From the NCBI GenBank assembly GCA_041855445.1, contig JBHAEG010000047.1, forward strand, positions 1 to 36,921: 36,921 nt of DNA, read 5' to 3'. Shown here one piece after another: positions 1-7,891 of the stretch. The position numbers were made by a program, and so were the translations under genes. This DNA is from Faucicola sp041855445 (GTDB lineage Bacteria > Pseudomonadota > Gammaproteobacteria > Pseudomonadales > Moraxellaceae). The notes beneath the pieces are model-generated. The model was not told the origin of the DNA, did not search any database, and saw only the letters and a list, made by a program, of their open reading frames with translations. How positions within the stretch are numbered: position 1 is the first letter of the stretch; every line of letters starts with the position of its first letter.

Positions 1-216
1 AACAGCAAAAATTGCCCCTGGTAAGCCCATTAATAGCCAGCCTGACATATCCGATGCACCAGCTGACATTGCTGTGACAAAACTGCCTAAACTTCTACCA
101 CCCAAAATGTAATCATCAAAATTACGGGTGGCAAAATAGGCAGCTAAACCTATGCCCAATACTGCAACCAAGTATAAAGCAAAGGTAATATACACAGCGT
201 TATTCATAATACTCAT
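1..216 (-). CDS. putP: Sodium/proline symporter PutP, N-terminal part (cut by window edge)
   Basis: Seventy-two codons of the N-terminus are present and the rest lies left of the window. The protein would be an inner-membrane sodium:solute symporter (SSS family) importing proline with Na+. The first hydrophobic helix is followed by FDDYILGGRSLGSFVTAMSA and GASDMSGWLLMGLPGAIF, which are hallmark segments of PutP helices 1-2. The ATG at 216 has a GGAG seven bases upstream. A second in-frame ATG at 207 lacks a good ribosome site. No putA is visible, so whether it serves proline catabolism or osmotic uptake cannot be told. Identity is strong despite the short fragment. Confidence 0.9.
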   Translation of the reverse strand, partial: MSIMNNAVYITFALYLVAVLGIGLAAYFATRNFDDYILGGRSLGSFVTAMSAGASDMSGWLLMGLPGAIFAV

Positions 217-243
217 GATAACACTCCTTTAAACCTTCATGAT

Positions 244-300
244 TATCGGTCTATAGACATGATTGTTATAACAAGTAACCGTCTTTCCCAATGACCGATA
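244..300 (-). promoter_or_regulatory. Palindrome-rich region upstream of putP, possible operator/promoter
   Basis: Two perfect palindromes lie close together: GTCTATAGAC (249-258) and TTGTTATAACAA (263-274). TATCGGTC (244-251) is also matched by its reverse complement GACCGATA (293-300). Read toward putP, a weak promoter TTACTT-17-TATAGA overlaps the palindromes. This is sequence observation only. Regulator binding is inferred from position and symmetry, and the rest of 217-483 shows nothing else. Confidence 0.3.
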
Positions 301-483
301 TCACATCACCATCAAAGTCTAAGGAACGGAACTTCTACTATCATGTGCAAACCTGAATTTAAAAAAAATACTTTAGACATAATAATAAATTAACATTTTA
401 GTTAAAATCAAGCAACAAAACAATATATAGATTTAAAAAAATATAGATTTTATTCAACAATTTTTACAAAAATAGCCCATTAT

Positions 484-1230
484 TTAAATTTTACGATACA
501 TCAAATCCCAAATACCTCGCCCCTCATCAATACCCCGTTGCTCAAATTTAGTCACTGGACGAAAATCTGGACGTGGTAAAAACTGTCCAACACCTGCAAC
601 ATTGATAAAAGTTGGTAAACTATCCATCACTTCAAGTATCCAAAATGCGTAATGTTCCCAATCAGTCGCCACATGAAAAACACCCCCTTGTTTTAACACC
701 CGTTGCACGATTGCCATACGCTCAGCACTAACAAAACGGCGTTTATAATGACGCTTTTTTTGCCAAGGGTCAGGAAAATATAACTGTATGGTATCAATAT
801 GATTTTCAGGCAATTGTTGCATTAACGTAATTGCATCACCTTCTAATAATTTAAGATTGGTCAAACCAGCTTCACCCGCCAAAAACGCACAATTCCCCAA
901 TCCTGCTTGATGAACTTCAATACCGACAAAATTACGCTTTGGTTCAGCTTTTGCCATGGCGACCAAACTTGTTCCCATACCAAAACCAATTTCCAAGGTC
1001 AAAGGAGCTTCAGGGTTGATAAATAATTCTCTTAAATTATGCAAATGACAATTATTTTTTCCAGCAGTTTCCACAAAATAATGTGCATAATCATCACTCA
1101 AACCCGCTAAGGCTTTTTTGCCCATGTGCGTACGTCTTCGCATAAAAGTATTAATAAAACGTAAATGTTCTGGCGTATGTGAAGCAACTTGTTGAACTTC
1201 ACTATCAAGAGAAATGTTTTCTGTCGTCAT
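484..1230 (-). CDS. trmB: tRNA (guanine-N7-)-methyltransferase TrmB
   Basis: Cytoplasmic SAM-dependent enzyme making m7G at position 46 of tRNA variable loops. The Rossmann SAM site is seen as LTLEIGFGMGTSLVAMA followed by NFVGIEVH, and the TrmB signature LYFPDPWQKKRHYKRRF with the catalytic Asp is intact. The C-terminal VTKFEQRG is also family-typical. I take the ATG at 1230 (protein MTTENISLD, 248 aa), close to the usual length. A TTG at 1245 would add five residues (MKFLA) but has no better ribosome site. It runs back toward putP and diverges from the next gene with only about 70 bases between starts, so both promoters must lie in 1231-1302. Identity is very secure. Confidence 0.96.
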   Translation of the reverse strand: MTTENISLDSEVQQVASHTPEHLRFINTFMRRRTHMGKKALAGLSDDYAHYFVETAGKNNCHLHNLRELFINPEAPLTLEIGFGMGTSLVAMAKAEPKRNFVGIEVHQAGLGNCAFLAGEAGLTNLKLLEGDAITLMQQLPENHIDTIQLYFPDPWQKKRHYKRRFVSAERMAIVQRVLKQGGVFHVATDWEHYAFWILEVMDSLPTFINVAGVGQFLPRPDFRPVTKFEQRGIDEGRGIWDLMYRKI

Positions 1231-1302
1231 AGCTAAAAATTTCAATGTTTCATAAAAAATTGGGTTATTATATATCTAAAATAACTAACGATAAACCAAG
1301 CT

Positions 1303-2238
1303 ATGCTATTTATTGAAGAAACCACACCACCCCCATTTTGGCAGGCACAACTTACCGATAAACAACGATTAATGTATGATAAGGCATATATTGGTCAGCG
1401 TTCCCAAGCTTATTATTTAAAACGATTTGCTGAGTTTGATAAGGCAGGCAAACTATCGGCAAAATGGCATTGGGCGGGATTTTTTATGACATTTCCATGG
1501 TTGTTATATCGTAAACGTTTCTTAGATAGTATCGTATATTCAGTCGCAGGCTGGTCATTTATTCATGTAAATATGACACTTGCTTTAGTCATTAGTGAAT
1601 ATTTATTTGTATCTCGACTGGACGATATATTACAAATGCCTGTCCGTTTTGCAATTGCAGGAGCAGTTTGGCTATTTTGGGCAATAATGGTTGCTCGTTG
1701 GACAGATGCCTATTATTACCGCATGGCTCGCCGTGAGATTGCCGATGCAATTGAAATGTATCCTAATGATGAAGAACGGCAAATTGCCCATTTACAGCAA
1801 CATGGAGGCGTTAGCCTACTGGGTATGGGATTGGCATTTGGCTTTTTTATTTTTGTCTTGTTTGTCATTAATGTACAGTTTTTACCAATTTACGCCAAAA
1901 AACAAACCAATGAAATATTATTTGATACTTATAATATTGTAAATAATGCCAAACATCGTGTTGATGTCATTTACAAAACAACAGGTAAATGCCCTATCAA
2001 CACCCCGTTAGGTTCTGCCAATACAAATGTTAGTTTAACTATTCTTACATCAGCAGAAGGTATTCCTAAAGAAAGTGATTGTATGGTACAAGCAACAATT
2101 TCAGGCATTCATTTCCCAAATCGTTGGATAAATGGGCAAAAAATGACCATGTATCGTTTACCTGATGCTACATGGGGTTGCATCACTTCATTTAATAAAA
2201 AACAAGTACCAAAACAATGTTTGTTAGCAGAACGTTAA
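1303..2238 (+). CDS. Membrane protein: DUF2628-like N-terminus with type IV pilin-like C-terminal domain
   Basis: 311 aa. Residues about 50-75 (SAKWHWAGFFMTFPWLLYRK) resemble the DUF2628 signature of small inner-membrane proteins, with hydrophobic helices near 78-103 and 113-132. A further helix (171-197) runs into FLPIYAKKQTNEILFDTYNI, which resembles the pilin N-terminal helix continuing into its amphipathic part. The following 110 residues look like a type IV pilin head: NAKHRVDVIYKTTGKCP, then C260, and a closing WGC-12-C loop (C293, C306) with KKQVPKQC, like the pilin D-region disulfide. There is no prepilin peptidase site, since the helix is internal. I infer a membrane-tethered periplasmic pilin-like domain. 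Function is unknown; the DUF2628 and pilin likenesses are from motif recognition only. Confidence 0.6.
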   Translation: MLFIEETTPPPFWQAQLTDKQRLMYDKAYIGQRSQAYYLKRFAEFDKAGKLSAKWHWAGFFMTFPWLLYRKRFLDSIVYSVAGWSFIHVNMTLALVISEYLFVSRLDDILQMPVRFAIAGAVWLFWAIMVARWTDAYYYRMARREIADAIEMYPNDEERQIAHLQQHGGVSLLGMGLAFGFFIFVLFVINVQFLPIYAKKQTNEILFDTYNIVNNAKHRVDVIYKTTGKCPINTPLGSANTNVSLTILTSAEGIPKESDCMVQATISGIHFPNRWINGQKMTMYRLPDATWGCITSFNKKQVPKQCLLAER

Positions 2239-2291
2239 GTTACGCTTTATCTAAAAAATGCTACCAATCATAGAATTAGCAACAACAAATC

Positions 2292-2320
2292 TTGACATTT
2301 CAATATACTTCTTTTACGAT
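2292..2320 (+). promoter_or_regulatory. Sigma70 promoter of the small lipoprotein gene
   Basis: TTGACA (2292-2297) is a perfect -35, followed by a 17-base spacer and TACGAT (2315-2320) as -10. The predicted start falls about 25 bases before the lipoprotein ATG. It is the best-matching housekeeping promoter I found in the window. Confidence 0.65.
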
Positions 2321-2352
2321 ATAAATTCAAAATATATTTAAGGTATCCTCTC

Positions 2353-2586
2353 ATGAAAAAATTACTTATTGCCACTGTTACAACAATGTTTGTTCTTACT
2401 GGCTGTCAAAGCATGGGCAAAAAAGATGCAACACCTGCACCAGAAGGCGAAAAAAAATCTTTTGTTCAAAAAGTAAAAGACAAATTCAATAGCGAAGAAA
2501 GAAAAGCTAAAAAAGAAGCCAAAAAAGCTGAGAAAGAAGCTAAAAAGGCAGCAAAAGAAGCTGAAAAACAAGCTAACAAAATGTAA
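2353..2586 (+). CDS. Small Lys/Glu/Ala-rich lipoprotein
   Basis: 77 aa. The signal peptide MKKLLIATVTTMFVLTGCQS has a lipobox LTGC with the lipidated Cys at residue 18. Residue 19 is Gln rather than Asp, which by the classical rule favours outer-membrane sorting. After a short Pro/Ala linker, residues 36-77 are an uninterrupted highly charged stretch of KKAEKEAKKA-type repeats expected to form one long helix. An AAGG lies about 10 bases before the ATG. It is monocistronic, with its own promoter and terminator. It resembles small Lpp-like or entericidin-sized lipoproteins only in general layout, and I do not recognise a named family. Confidence 0.75.
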   Translation: MKKLLIATVTTMFVLTGCQSMGKKDATPAPEGEKKSFVQKVKDKFNSEERKAKKEAKKAEKEAKKAAKEAEKQANKM

Positions 2587-2626
2587 TTTATTTTTTATTT
2601 ATAGCTTTACATTTCTGTTAATAGAC

Positions 2627-2662
2627 AAGGTATCATATTATATTTGTATGATACCTTTTTTT
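2627..2662 (+). terminator. Rho-independent terminator after the lipoprotein gene
   Basis: Perfect 11-bp stem AAGGTATCATA / TATGATACCTT with a nine-base loop, running directly into seven T residues. Confidence 0.9.
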
Positions 2663-2797
2663 ATGTCAAAATTTCTACTTACTCACGCCCATTCTGTTAC
2701 TTTTCATAAATTTACTCTTGCTCAAACCATTAGATACAACGAACATATCGCCACAGTATGAGCAAGTTTGGACTATATAATTTTCATTAAAATACTA

Positions 2798-3487
2798 TTA
2801 ATTAACTTTTGTTAATCGCATTTCCAATGTTTTACCATCGTTGTTTTGTACTACTTTTACAGGTAAATAATCAAGTTTTGGGGCAAGCCAAAAACTGGTT
2901 TTACGGTTTTTATCATCATGCACACGGTCAATCCGCACCACATCAAACGTACCTGCAGGCACAGTAATTTTGGTCGCTGTTGATTTAGTAAATGGTACAT
3001 TTTCTACCTTATTACGGTCTGCCATAACATAGTTATTGCGAAATTTGTTGGCTTTTAAATCTTCCCGAATTTGAATTTCTAAACTTAAATCATCTAAAGC
3101 CGTTGTTGGCATATTGATAGTTTTAGTTTCACCTTTATAAGAGCTAGTTAATTGTTTTTTTGCATGATTAAATGTTAAGTTTGTCGTTCTACCTGCCCCA
3201 AAAATACTATATTTTGTGGTGCTACTGATTGGAAGAACAACTCCTTTTTGATATTGAAAAGCAGTATTTTGACTGGCACTAGCAAATCCTGCTGAGTTGG
3301 CATTGACTTGATACAACCACTGATTACCATTTTGTAATAATTTACGAGTTGCTGTACCATTATATTTATTTTCAATGCTAAAACTATATGTTGCAGAAAA
3401 AGGCAAAATCGTTGCCATTGCCGAAATAGATAAACTGGTAAATAATGCAGAAACTGCGATTTTTTTCATAACATTGACAGCACGCAT
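2798..3487 (-). CDS. DUF3108 family periplasmic protein
   Basis: 229 aa. A signal peptide (residues 7-25, MKKIAVSALFTSLSISAMA) directs it to the periplasm. The mature part follows the DUF3108 pattern: an opening FSATYSF strand, YQVNANSAGF, a YSIFGAGR segment, DDLSLEIQIREDL in the middle, and a C-terminal VPAGTFDVVRIDR with SFWLAPKLDYLPVKV. The fold is thought to be beta-rich; molecular function is not established. An AAGGTG eight bases before ATG 3487 supports this start over the Met at residue 7. In some Acinetobacter genomes this family follows purN, but no purine gene is present here. It converges on the lipoprotein gene across about 200 bases. Confidence 0.85.
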   Translation of the reverse strand: MRAVNVMKKIAVSALFTSLSISAMATILPFSATYSFSIENKYNGTATRKLLQNGNQWLYQVNANSAGFASASQNTAFQYQKGVVLPISSTTKYSIFGAGRTTNLTFNHAKKQLTSSYKGETKTINMPTTALDDLSLEIQIREDLKANKFRNNYVMADRNKVENVPFTKSTATKITVPAGTFDVVRIDRVHDDKNRKTSFWLAPKLDYLPVKVVQNNDGKTLEMRLTKVN

Positions 3488-3641
3488 AAATGCACCTTAA
3501 AACATAAAAATATTATGATTAACATAAGATGAAACAATATTATTTACAAGGGATATTAACAAATTATTATTAATGTGTAATAAACAATTTACCTATCACA
3601 ACCACATCTCACAAAAAAACACAGATTTTTTTGCAAAATGA

Positions 3642-3669
3642 CTTGAACAAAAAACAATAAACCCCATTT
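3642..3669 (+). promoter_or_regulatory. Sigma32 (heat-shock) promoter of groESL
   Basis: CTTGAAC (3642-3648) and CCCCATTT (3662-3669), separated by 13 bases, match the RpoH consensus (CTTGAAA, then CCCCATNT). It sits about 105 bases before the groES start. No CIRCE-type inverted repeat is seen, so control by RpoH rather than HrcA is inferred. Confidence 0.85.
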
Positions 3670-3773
3670 TTAGCAATAATCTGATAATTATCTAGGTTTT
3701 ACCCAAATAGACCAAACAAATTATCAGCAAAACAAACATTTAATGAATTGTAAAAATTTAATGGAGTTTTAAA

Positions 3774-4064
3774 ATGAATATTCGTCCTTTACATGACCGC
3801 ATCGTTGTTCGCCGTTCTGAAGAAGAACAAAAAACTGCTGGTGGTTTATTATTAGCGGGTAATGCCCAAGAAAAACCATCTCAAGGCGAAGTATTAGCCG
3901 TGGGCAATGGTCAAATTCGTGAAAATGGTGACGTTCGTCCGTTAGATGTAAAAGTGGGTGACAAAGTATTATTTGGTCAATATGCAGGCTCAACTGTCAA
4001 AGTTGATGGCGAAGAATTATTAATTATGAAAGAAAGTGATGTATTGGGTGTATTAGAAAGCTAA
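3774..4064 (+). CDS. groES: Co-chaperonin GroES
   Basis: 96 aa, the normal length. It forms the heptameric lid of the GroEL folding chamber in the cytoplasm. The N-terminal MNIRPLHDRIVVRR, the mobile loop around residues 16-33 (KTAGGLLLAGNAQEKPSQG) and the closing VDGEELLIMKESDVLGVLE are all typical. GGAG lies seven bases before the ATG. It is first in a two-gene operon with groEL 80 bases downstream, driven by the sigma32 promoter. No anomalies. Confidence 0.98.
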   Translation: MNIRPLHDRIVVRRSEEEQKTAGGLLLAGNAQEKPSQGEVLAVGNGQIRENGDVRPLDVKVGDKVLFGQYAGSTVKVDGEELLIMKESDVLGVLES

Positions 4065-4144
4065 TTTAACACTTGAAAAAATAACTAACAACCCAAATCT
4101 ATCCTCACAAATCAAAACTGATATAAAAATTGGAGACATTTCTC

Positions 4145-5788
4145 ATGGCAAAAGACGTAAAATTTGGTGCTGATGCTCGCAGTAAAATGATTGATGGCGT
4201 AAACGTTTTAGCAAACGCTGTAAAAGTAACTTTAGGTCCAAAAGGTCGCAATGTTGTTATTGATAAATCATTTGGTGCACCAACCATCACCAAAGACGGT
4301 GTTTCTGTTGCAAAAGAAATCGAACTAGAAGACAAATTTGAAAATATGGGTGCTCAGCTAGTACGCGAAGTGGCAAGTAAAACTAATGACGTAGCAGGTG
4401 ACGGCACAACAACAGCTACTGTATTAGCACAAGCTATTTTACAAGAAGGCATGAAGTCTGTTGCTGCAGGCATGAACCCAATGGATTTAAAACGTGGTAT
4501 TGATAAAGGCGTGCGTGCAGTTGTTGAACAAATTCATGCCATTTCTACACCAGCAGATGACAGTAAAGCCATCGCTCAGGTAGGTTCTATCTCTGCTAAT
4601 TCTGACCAAACTATCGGTAACTTAATTGCTGAAGCCATGGAAAAAGTGGGTAAAGAAGGCGTTATTACCGTTGAAGAAGGTTCAGGCTTTGAAGATACTT
4701 TAGAAGTTGTGGAAGGTATGCAGTTTGTCCGTGGCTATATTAGCCCATACTTTGCAAACAAAGCTGATACCTTAACTGCAGAGTTAGACAACCCATTGAT
4801 TTTATTGGTTGATAAAAAAATCAGTAATATTCGTGAATTAATTCCATTACTAGAAAACGTCATGAAATCAACCAAACCATTGTTGATTATCGCTGAAGAC
4901 GTTGAAAACGAAGCATTAGCAACGTTAGTTGTAAATAATATGCGTGGTGGCTTAAAAGTATGTGCAGTAAAAGCTCCTGGATTTGGTGACCGCCGTAAAG
5001 CTATGTTACAAGACATCGCCATTTTAACAGGTGGTATTGTTGTTTCTGAAGAAGTTGGCATGAGTTTAGAAACTGCTACTTTAGATGTATTAGGTACAGC
5101 GAAAAAAGTAACTGTTGGCAAAGAAAATACCGTTATTGTTGATGGTGCTGGTTCAACTGAAGCTATTGCAGACCGTGTTGCCTCTATTCGCCGTCAAGTA
5201 GAAGAATCAACGTCTGACTATGACAAAGAAAAGTTACAAGAACGTATTGCAAAACTAGCAGGTGGTGTAGCGGTTATCAAAGTAGGTGCAGCCACTGAAA
5301 CCGAAATGAAAGAGAAAAAAGACCGTGTTGATGACGCATTACATGCAACCCGTGCCGCTGTTGAAGAAGGAGTTGTTGCAGGTGGTGGTGTAGCATTAGT
5401 GCGTGCTTTATCTGCCTTAGATAATGTTGCTGGTGACAATGATGACCAAGTCGCTGGTATTAACATTTTACGCCGTGCAATGGAAGCTCCATTACGTCAA
5501 ATCGTCACGAATGCAGGTGATGAAGCATCTGTTGTGGTAAATCAAGTAAAACAAGGCGAAGGTAACTACGGTTACAATGCGGCAACTGGTGAATATGGCG
5601 ATATGCTAGAAATGGGTATCCTTGACCCAGCAAAAGTTACTCGCTCAGCATTGGAACACGCTGCATCTGTTGCAGGTTTAATGCTAACCACAGAAGCCAT
5701 GATTACCGACTTACCACAAAAAGATGACGGTGCAGGTGCAATGGCTGGTGGCATGGGCGGAATGGGTGGCATGGGCGGAATGATGTAA
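4145..5788 (+). CDS. groEL: Chaperonin GroEL
   Basis: 547 aa. ATP-driven tetradecameric folding chamber. Diagnostic segments are LGPKGRNVVIDKSFGAP, the ATP-binding VAGDGTTTATVLA, GYISPYFAN in the apical domain and AVEEGVVAGGGVAL near residue 405. The C-terminal tail is the Gly-Gly-Met repeat typical of proteobacterial GroEL. The ATG at 4145 (MAKDVKFG) is chosen because GGAG stands nine bases upstream and it gives the universal N-terminus; an in-frame TTG at 4130 would overlap that ribosome site. Ends at a strong terminator. Confidence 0.98.
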   Translation: MAKDVKFGADARSKMIDGVNVLANAVKVTLGPKGRNVVIDKSFGAPTITKDGVSVAKEIELEDKFENMGAQLVREVASKTNDVAGDGTTTATVLAQAILQEGMKSVAAGMNPMDLKRGIDKGVRAVVEQIHAISTPADDSKAIAQVGSISANSDQTIGNLIAEAMEKVGKEGVITVEEGSGFEDTLEVVEGMQFVRGYISPYFANKADTLTAELDNPLILLVDKKISNIRELIPLLENVMKSTKPLLIIAEDVENEALATLVVNNMRGGLKVCAVKAPGFGDRRKAMLQDIAILTGGIVVSEEVGMSLETATLDVLGTAKKVTVGKENTVIVDGAGSTEAIADRVASIRRQVEESTSDYDKEKLQERIAKLAGGVAVIKVGAATETEMKEKKDRVDDALHATRAAVEEGVVAGGGVALVRALSALDNVAGDNDDQVAGINILRRAMEAPLRQIVTNAGDEASVVVNQVKQGEGNYGYNAATGEYGDMLEMGILDPAKVTRSALEHAASVAGLMLTTEAMITDLPQKDDGAGAMAGGMGGMGGMGGMM

Positions 5789-5820
5789 TCCCAAAACCTC
5801 AATTGCTGATGAAATCATCA

Positions 5821-5853
5821 AAGGTCGTCAAATCATAATGACGACCTTTTTTT
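5821..5853 (+). terminator. Terminator of the groESL operon
   Basis: Perfect 10-bp stem AAGGTCGTCA / TGACGACCTT with an eight-base loop and a run of seven T (5847-5853). It ends one base before the stop codon of the convergent yihY-like gene. Confidence 0.92.
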
Positions 5854-5854
5854 A

Positions 5855-7288
5855 TCATTTATCATGTATTTTTTTATAAATTTTATGAAAAATAGGTTTT
5901 AATTTTTCTTGGGCAATTTGTATTGTAGATAACACTGCTTGGCGTTTTGTTGGCGAAGGTGTTGGCACCGTTGGTTTTTCGCTAGCAGTCTGCTCCTGAA
6001 TTGGCTGATTATCTGTTGTTTGTATCTGCTTGATTAAAATTGTATTATCAAAAATATCCGACATTGGCACAGAAAACTTTTGTTTTAATAAAATATCTGT
6101 ATCAGCTAATTGTTGCAACCAAGTTTGTAACCAAGGTTCAAACCGATGATTATATAATAAATCATGATTATGCGGTAAAGGATAAGGCAAATGTTGATAA
6201 AAATCCCAAAATGTATAACCCGTTAAAGGACGTTTTAACGTATAATTCCCATCATCTGTACTCGTAATTAAATTATTATCCTGTAAATAACTAATATACT
6301 GATACCAATTTGGCATATCGTTTCTACTCAATACCTGACGCAACTTTTCTTCACTCACAGTTTCACCATGCTGATGATGATAATAGACAACGTACAACAT
6401 CTGCATAATGCTTAACAATGTATGACGAGGTGACACATCTTTTGTTTCAAAAATCGTCAAACTATAGCTAATCTCAACCCCCAATAAAATCAAATTCCAC
6501 GATAAATAAATCCACAATAAAAAAATCGGTAAAGCGGCAAAAGCTCCATAAATTGACTGATAGCTGGTGAAATTGCTCATGACAAAGCCAAAAGTTTGCT
6601 TTAAAATTTCAAACGTCACACTAACTAACACACCAGCAATGACAGCATATAATAACCGCACTTTGCAACGAGGGATAAACCAATACATAGCAATAAAACC
6701 AAATGTCATGGTCAAAAAAGAGCCTAGCTGTACCCAAAATGCCCAATCAATACCATATCCTGCGATTTTATGATTGAGAAAACTTAAACTTTGTATTGTG
6801 CTAGAGATAATAAAAGTCGTTCCCAACACTAATGGACCTAAGGTAATTATCATCCAATAATGAGCGATATTTTTTAAGCCACCTTGACGTTTATCCACTC
6901 GCCAAATCTGATTAAATGCCTGTTCAATGGTTGATAATGTCATAATTGTAGTAAAAAATAAAATAATGACCCCAATCGCCGTTAAATTTGAAGACTTTTC
7001 AGCAAACTCATTAATATACTGGCTAACTTGAAAACTAGAAGAAGGTAATAAATTACTATAAATCAAATGTTGAATTTGTAATTTAGCACTAGCAAGGGCA
7101 GGAATGGACGATAACATCACCAGCAAAACGGTCACAATGGGTACAATAGATAACATCGTGGTATAAGTTAAAGAACCCGCTTTTTGCTGACAATCATCTT
7201 TAATAAAATTTCTCACTAAAAAAATACAAAATAAAAACCATCGTTGTTGGGTCACAGGTAATTTTTCTAATAAATGATGAATATCCAT
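5855..7288 (-). CDS. YihY/BrkB family inner-membrane protein
   Basis: 477 aa. The first ~290 residues hold six hydrophobic segments and the family hallmarks: DDCQQKAGSLTYTTMLSIVP after the first helix, TIEQAFNQIWRV, and YGAFAALPIFLLWIYLSW before LLGVEISY. Members were once called ribonuclease BN, but that assignment was withdrawn; the transport or envelope role is unsettled. The C-terminal ~180 residues are cytoplasmic and winged-helix-like (EEKLRQVLSRNDMP...YISYLQDNNLI), ending in a Pro/Lys-rich tail, as in long YihY proteins. Divergent from the DUF2069 gene with about 150 bases of AT-rich DNA between them. No clear ribosome site, but the ATG at 7288 fits the family start. Confidence 0.88.
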   Translation of the reverse strand: MDIHHLLEKLPVTQQRWFLFCIFLVRNFIKDDCQQKAGSLTYTTMLSIVPIVTVLLVMLSSIPALASAKLQIQHLIYSNLLPSSSFQVSQYINEFAEKSSNLTAIGVIILFFTTIMTLSTIEQAFNQIWRVDKRQGGLKNIAHYWMIITLGPLVLGTTFIISSTIQSLSFLNHKIAGYGIDWAFWVQLGSFLTMTFGFIAMYWFIPRCKVRLLYAVIAGVLVSVTFEILKQTFGFVMSNFTSYQSIYGAFAALPIFLLWIYLSWNLILLGVEISYSLTIFETKDVSPRHTLLSIMQMLYVVYYHHQHGETVSEEKLRQVLSRNDMPNWYQYISYLQDNNLITSTDDGNYTLKRPLTGYTFWDFYQHLPYPLPHNHDLLYNHRFEPWLQTWLQQLADTDILLKQKFSVPMSDIFDNTILIKQIQTTDNQPIQEQTASEKPTVPTPSPTKRQAVLSTIQIAQEKLKPIFHKIYKKIHDK

Positions 7289-7439
7289 TGTGTTGCCTGA
7301 AAAAATTAAAACAATACTTTTACTAAAAATAATGAATTGGTGCTAATTAGCATAAGATGTTATCATATTCAGCAAACAACTAGCAAAAGCATTTATGATG
7401 CTAAATTAATATGATACAAATCATACGGATACGGTATTT

Positions 7440-7859
7440 ATGCACAAAATGTCGAAACAAACGACTGCTTTAAAACCTGTTTATCCCATTCATCAACAGC
7501 TCAAAATTAGCTGGTGGTGTTGGTTAGCATATCGGTTATTTGCAGTGGCAGTCCTGTCACATCTTTTATTAAGCAAACAACCTTCGATAATTGGCGGTAT
7601 AACATGGCAAGGTTTATGGCTGATACCTGCGTTTTGCAGTACACCATTTATTATTAAAGGCAAAAAACCCTATCCACTATTAATTATTAGTTTATTAATG
7701 TTTATTTATATTGGGGGCAGTGGTATGATAATTTTTCAACATATACTGACCCAAAATTGGTCACTATTTTTTATTTGGTTGATTGACTTTGTATTATTAG
7801 GGTTAATTAATTATTGGTTATTTATTTTATTAAAAAGATTACCTAAAATGAATAGTTAA
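7440..7859 (+). CDS. DUF2069 family membrane protein
   Basis: 139 aa with four predicted membrane helices (about 28-45, 53-70, 79-98, 106-132). The segment WLIPAFCSTPFIIKGKKPYP, followed by a helix with GGSGM, resembles the DUF2069 pattern of small gammaproteobacterial inner-membrane proteins. Function is unknown. The start may be the ATG at 7440 or the one at 7449; neither has a convincing ribosome site. The next gene begins 32 bases downstream on the same strand, so co-transcription is likely. Confidence 0.7.
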   Translation: MHKMSKQTTALKPVYPIHQQLKISWWCWLAYRLFAVAVLSHLLLSKQPSIIGGITWQGLWLIPAFCSTPFIIKGKKPYPLLIISLLMFIYIGGSGMIIFQHILTQNWSLFFIWLIDFVLLGLINYWLFILLKRLPKMNS

Positions 7860-7891
7860 TGATTAATAAAATCTAATATGGTGTAAATAAA

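Noticed and set aside
1691..1942. 83-codon frame inside the pilin-like membrane protein gene.
   Set aside because: It overlaps a well-supported gene in another frame, without ribosome site or family motif.
2362..2571. Phe/Ser-rich frame opposite the small lipoprotein.
   Set aside because: It is the antisense of a Lys-rich repeat; the lipobox, promoter and terminator all support the other strand.
5218..5466. Open frames opposite groEL, gyrA and dnaE.
   Set aside because: They are antisense to highly conserved genes, have no ribosome sites and show low-complexity Ser/Ala/Thr composition.
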